From Psychroserpens sp. SPM9 (GTDB lineage: Bacteria; Bacteroidota; Bacteroidia; Flavobacteriales; Flavobacteriaceae): a stretch of 64,000 nt of DNA. Positions within the stretch are counted from its first letter, which is position 1. Every line of letters starts with the position of its first letter. Of the stretch, positions 61,028-64,000 are shown in pieces. A program made the position numbers and the translations under genes. The notes under the pieces were generated by a model. It saw nothing but the letters and a program-made list of their open reading frames with translations. It did no database searches and was not told the DNA's origin. The stretch is taken from positions 124,001-188,000 of the forward strand of contig NZ_JANZNR010000003.1 of the NCBI RefSeq assembly GCF_025153525.1. The letters run 5' to 3'.

Positions 61028-62395
61028 ATGAACACGTCACGTAGTCATTATATTGTATTAATCCTTGTGGTTGTTGCTTTTTTAAGTTGTAAAACTGAAA
61101 AAAAAGAGTCTATAGCTTTTCATAAAACAACTCATACCTATGCTGGTTTAGCCGATACCCAATTACTGGATACCATTCAAAAGCAAACCTTTAATTATTT
61201 CTGGGAGGCTGCTGAACCAAATTCTGGATTAGCCAGAGAACGCCTACACATGGATGATGTCTACCCTACATCTCCAAAAAATACAGTCACGACTGGTGGA
61301 AGTGGGTTTGGACTAATGGCTATTTTAGTAGGAATAGAAAGAGAATGGATCACAAGAGAAGCAGCCTTAGATCGCTATTTGCAAATTGTAGATTTCCTTG
61401 AAAAAGCAGACCGATTTCATGGTGCTTGGCCACATTGGATAGATGGTGAAACAGGAAAAGTTTACCCTTTCAGTAAAAAAGATAATGGTGGCGATTTGGT
61501 TGAAACAGCTTTTTTAATACAAGGTTTATTAACGGTTTCAGAATATTTCAAAAACGGAAATGAAAAAGAACAAGTTTTAGTTGCTAAAATTGATAAACTA
61601 TGGAAAGAAGTAGAGTGGGACTGGTATACTAAAAATGGTGAGGATGTTTTATACTGGCATTGGTCTCCAGAATATCAGTGGGAAATGAATTTCCCTGTAG
61701 GTGGATACAATGAATGTCTTATTATGTATGTACTGGCAGCATCGTCTCCTACACATTCTATTAGTAAATCGGTATACGAGAAAGGTTGGGCTCGAGACGG
61801 CAAAATTGTATCGAAAAATACAATGTATGACATGCCTTTAGTATTAGACTATTATGAGCATGATGAATCACTGATCGGACCTTTGTTTTGGGCTCATTAT
61901 TCCTATTTGGGATTAAATCCTAAAGGGCTGTCAGATCAATATGCAGACTATTGGAAATTAACTCAAAATCAAGCTAAAATTCATTATCAATATGCTTTAG
62001 ATAATCCCGAAAACTTTAAAGGCTATGGCGATAGTCTTTGGGGTTTAACATCGAGCTATTCTATAAAGGGTTACTCTGGTCATAGACCTGGAGCTGATTT
62101 AGGAGTCGTATCTCCAACTGCCGCATTATCGTCATTTCCGTATACACCTAAAGAAAGCATGCAAATGCTAAAATATTTGTACACAAAACAAGATACTTTG
62201 ATTGGAAAATATGGACCATACGATGCTTTCAGCCTACATGACAATTGGTATAAACCAAGATATTTGGCCATAGATCAAGGGCCAATTCCTGTAATGATTG
62301 AAAATTACCGTACAGGTTTGCTTTGGAATTTATTTATGAGACATAAAGATGTCAAAAATGGCCTTGATAAACTAGGCTTTACAATTCAAGATTAA
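61028..62395 (+). CDS. GH144-type beta-1,2-glucanase-like lipoprotein, copy 1
   Basis: A 455-residue lipoprotein (signal ends VAFLSCKTEK). The sequence fits the 'glucoamylase family' domain PF10091, the family now placed in GH144 with characterised endo-beta-1,2-glucanases. Conserved blocks: TGGSGFGLMAILVGIER, ADRFHGAWPHWIDG, DNGGDLVETAFLIQG, WHWSP, GYNECLIMY, GPLFWAHYSYLGLNP, LSDQYADYW, and AIDQGP with IENYRTGLLWNLF. The (alpha/alpha)6-barrel and acidic residues in DNGGDLVE are likely at the catalytic cleft. By analogy it would cut beta-1,2-glucan outside the cell or in the periplasm. It is a tandem paralogue of the next gene. Confidence 0.85.
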   Translation: MNTSRSHYIVLILVVVAFLSCKTEKKESIAFHKTTHTYAGLADTQLLDTIQKQTFNYFWEAAEPNSGLARERLHMDDVYPTSPKNTVTTGGSGFGLMAILVGIEREWITREAALDRYLQIVDFLEKADRFHGAWPHWIDGETGKVYPFSKKDNGGDLVETAFLIQGLLTVSEYFKNGNEKEQVLVAKIDKLWKEVEWDWYTKNGEDVLYWHWSPEYQWEMNFPVGGYNECLIMYVLAASSPTHSISKSVYEKGWARDGKIVSKNTMYDMPLVLDYYEHDESLIGPLFWAHYSYLGLNPKGLSDQYADYWKLTQNQAKIHYQYALDNPENFKGYGDSLWGLTSSYSIKGYSGHRPGADLGVVSPTAALSSFPYTPKESMQMLKYLYTKQDTLIGKYGPYDAFSLHDNWYKPRYLAIDQGPIPVMIENYRTGLLWNLFMRHKDVKNGLDKLGFTIQD

Positions 62396-62400
62396 AAAAT

Positions 62401-63768
62401 ATGATGAGATATATAAATTTATTATTTATCAGCCTTTTGTGTTTAACGTCCTGTGGTTCCGATGATGGTCCTGGCTACCAAGAACCTTATGATCCGGATG
62501 ATGATGACCCGGTTGTTGTTGACCCGCTAACAGATGATGAGATTATGGACTTAACGCAGCGGGAAACTTTTAAATACTTCTGGGATTTTGCTAATACCGA
62601 TTCAGGTGCAGCAAAAGAACGTTACCATCCTAATAATACGGCTTTAAATGCAAATGTTGTAACAACAGGCGGTAGCGGTTTTGGGCTTATGGCTATTCTA
62701 GTAGGTATTGAGAGAGGTTACGTAACGCGTGTAGAAGCTGTTGAACGTTTGACAACCATTCTTAACTTTTTTGAAAATGCCGACCGCTTTCATGGTGCAT
62801 GGCCACATTGGTTAGATGGTGGAACAGGTCATGTAATTCCGTTTAGCTCTCAAGATAATGGAGGTGATTTAGTGGAAACGGCTTTTTTAGCACAAGGCTT
62901 AATTTGTGTAAAAGAATATTTTAAAAATGGATCAGTAGAAGAACAAGCATTAGCCAATCAAGCTGATGTTTTATGGAAAGGCGTTGAATGGGATTGGTAT
63001 ACTCAAAATCAGAATAAATTATTCTGGCACTGGAGTCCTAGTGATGAATTTGCAATCAACCTAGAATTAAAAGGCTATAACGAAACATTAATCGCTTTTA
63101 TTTTGGGCGCAGCTTCTCCTGATTATTCGATTTCTGCAGATGTGTATCATCAAGGTTGGGCTAGTAATGGTAATATCATATCTTCTGAAAATCAATACAA
63201 TATTCCTATGGTGTTAGATCATGCTGGATCTGGTACCGGACCTTTATTTTGGGCGCATTATTCCTATTTAGGTTTAGACCCAAGAAATTTATCAGATCAA
63301 TATGCTGATTACTGGACACTGAATAAAAATCATACAGAAATTAACTATGAGTACTGTGTTGATAATCCGCTAAATCATTTCAAATATGGACCAGATTGCT
63401 GGGGGTTGACTGCGAGTTATTCTAGAAATAGCGATGGTTCAATTGGTTATATGGCTCATAAACCTGGAGAGGATATTGGAGTGATTTCTCCAACAGCAGC
63501 CATAAGTTCTATTCCTTATACTCCCGAGAAATCACTTGAAGCTATGCATTTTTTCTATAGTAAAAATGATATTCTATTGGGTCCTGCTGGGTTCTACGAT
63601 GCGTTTAGTCCTAAATTTGATTATTGGGTAGCTGAAGCTTATCTAGCCATCGATCAAGGTCCGCAAATTATAATGATTGAGAATCACAGAACAGGTTTGT
63701 TATGGAATTTGTTCATGCAAAATGAGGACGTTCAAAATGGTCTGGATGCCTTAGACTTTAATTATTAA
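62401..63768 (+). CDS. GH144-type beta-1,2-glucanase-like lipoprotein, copy 2
   Basis: A 455-residue paralogue of the preceding protein, 5 bp after its stop. The lipobox is LTSCGSDDG, followed by an acid- and proline-rich linker of about 20 residues (EPYDPDDDDPVVVDP), which points to display on the cell surface. All conserved blocks of copy 1 are kept (TGGSGFGLMAILVGIER, DRFHGAWPHWLDG, DNGGDLVETAFLAQG, WHWSP, GPLFWAHYSYLGLDP, LSDQYADYW, AIDQGP). The different N-termini suggest one enzyme outside and one in the periplasm, or different chain-length preference; this is inference. Confidence 0.85.
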   Translation: MMRYINLLFISLLCLTSCGSDDGPGYQEPYDPDDDDPVVVDPLTDDEIMDLTQRETFKYFWDFANTDSGAAKERYHPNNTALNANVVTTGGSGFGLMAILVGIERGYVTRVEAVERLTTILNFFENADRFHGAWPHWLDGGTGHVIPFSSQDNGGDLVETAFLAQGLICVKEYFKNGSVEEQALANQADVLWKGVEWDWYTQNQNKLFWHWSPSDEFAINLELKGYNETLIAFILGAASPDYSISADVYHQGWASNGNIISSENQYNIPMVLDHAGSGTGPLFWAHYSYLGLDPRNLSDQYADYWTLNKNHTEINYEYCVDNPLNHFKYGPDCWGLTASYSRNSDGSIGYMAHKPGEDIGVISPTAAISSIPYTPEKSLEAMHFFYSKNDILLGPAGFYDAFSPKFDYWVAEAYLAIDQGPQIIMIENHRTGLLWNLFMQNEDVQNGLDALDFNY

Positions 63769-63772
63769 AGCA

Positions 63773-64000
63773 ATGATGAAATTTAAATTTTTTCTGGTAT
63801 TATTATTTATGAGCTTGTCATATACTGTTAACGCTCAAAACAATTTGTTTTCTAGTGAAAGCTATGTGAAAGATGGCGATACACTTAAATACCAATTACT
63901 ATTACCTCAAAACTTTTCAAAAGAAAAAAACTATCCTGTTGTATTGTTTTTGCATGGAGCAGGAGAGCGTGGTCAGGATAATCAAAAACAATTGGTACAT
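63773..64000 (+). CDS. Start of an exported alpha/beta hydrolase (cut by window end)
   Basis: The first 76 residues of a protein that continues past the window. It has a signal peptide ending NAQ (start MMKFKFFLVLLFMSLSYTV), then LKYQLLLPQNF and PVVLFLHGAGERGQDN, the first strand and oxyanion loop of prolyl-oligopeptidase/PHB-depolymerase-like hydrolases. Such esterases or peptidases often accompany GH genes in PULs and may remove acyl groups from the glycan. It starts 4 bp after GH144 copy 2, so it belongs to the same transcript. Confidence 0.75.
   Translation, partial: MMKFKFFLVLLFMSLSYTVNAQNNLFSSESYVKDGDTLKYQLLLPQNFSKEKNYPVVLFLHGAGERGQDNQKQLVH

Noticed and set aside
61028-63768. True starch-type glucoamylases (GH15)
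   Set aside because: The old domain name is misleading; the motif blocks fit PF10091/GH144, not GH15.
1-64000. tRNA, rRNA, CRISPR, IS element or prophage
   Set aside because: No cloverleaf-like or regularly spaced repeat sequence and no transposase, integrase or phage gene was seen by reading; a dedicated search was not run.

Overview
The window is a low-GC stretch of a Bacteroidota chromosome, almost certainly from a member of the Flavobacteriaceae. The evidence is a SusC/SusD polysaccharide utilisation locus, a protein with a type IX secretion (T9SS) sorting domain, many Bacteroidota-type lipoproteins, a tricorn-like S41 protease, promoters of the TAnnTTTG (-7) type, and few Shine-Dalgarno sites. 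The genus cannot be decided from the sequence. I see no tRNA, rRNA, CRISPR array, insertion sequence or prophage gene.

Region 1 (1-16.5 kb) is mostly conserved and housekeeping: the 3' end of an unknown gene, two unknown membrane proteins, an ATP-grasp enzyme, a tricorn-like protease, a YD-repeat-like lipoprotein, gamma-glutamyltransferase, ACP phosphodiesterase, phosphoglucosamine mutase (glmM), a class V aminotransferase, a lipid A-type acyltransferase, a rhomboid protease, a TlpA-like thioredoxin lipoprotein and mnmE. Several of these have clear TAnnTTTG promoters.

Region 2 (16.5-31 kb) is accessory. It has secreted serine hydrolases, a tautomerase-like protein, an ABC ATPase followed by an ABC permease fused to an M1 aminopeptidase domain, an alpha/beta hydrolase, GNAT enzymes (one reduced to a stub), and a membrane-anchored TPR/LuxR-type regulator next to a T9SS-exported beta-propeller protein. 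A small ORF of unknown function occurs twice, the second copy frameshifted.

Region 3 (31-44.3 kb) holds stress- and redox-type accessory genes. Two mirrored paralogous modules, each Crp/Fnr regulator - about 210-aa outer-membrane-like protein - DoxX protein, lie on opposite strands around a TolB-like/TPR/AraC fusion regulator. Beside them are nitroreductase, FMN reductase, GNAT, VOC, NmrA, DUF1772 and DUF5367-type genes.

Region 4 (44.3-51.2 kb) has more single-gene hydrolases and membrane proteins. Two of its intergenic regions are diverged duplicates of each other, and a 14-22 nt leader directly upstream of the start codon recurs in front of several unrelated genes in regions 2 and 4.

Region 5 (51.6-64 kb) is a polysaccharide utilisation locus: a membrane-tethered propeller/Y_Y_Y/LuxR regulator, then SusC, SusD, a surface lipoprotein with two LamG-like domains, two tandem GH144-type (old name 'glucoamylase family') lipoproteins and the start of an alpha/beta hydrolase cut by the window end. 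The likely target is a beta-1,2-glucan (inference from GH144). The susC upstream region carries a perfect tandem 11-bp repeat plus further copies of its ACGTCA core, a strong candidate for the binding site of the adjacent regulator.
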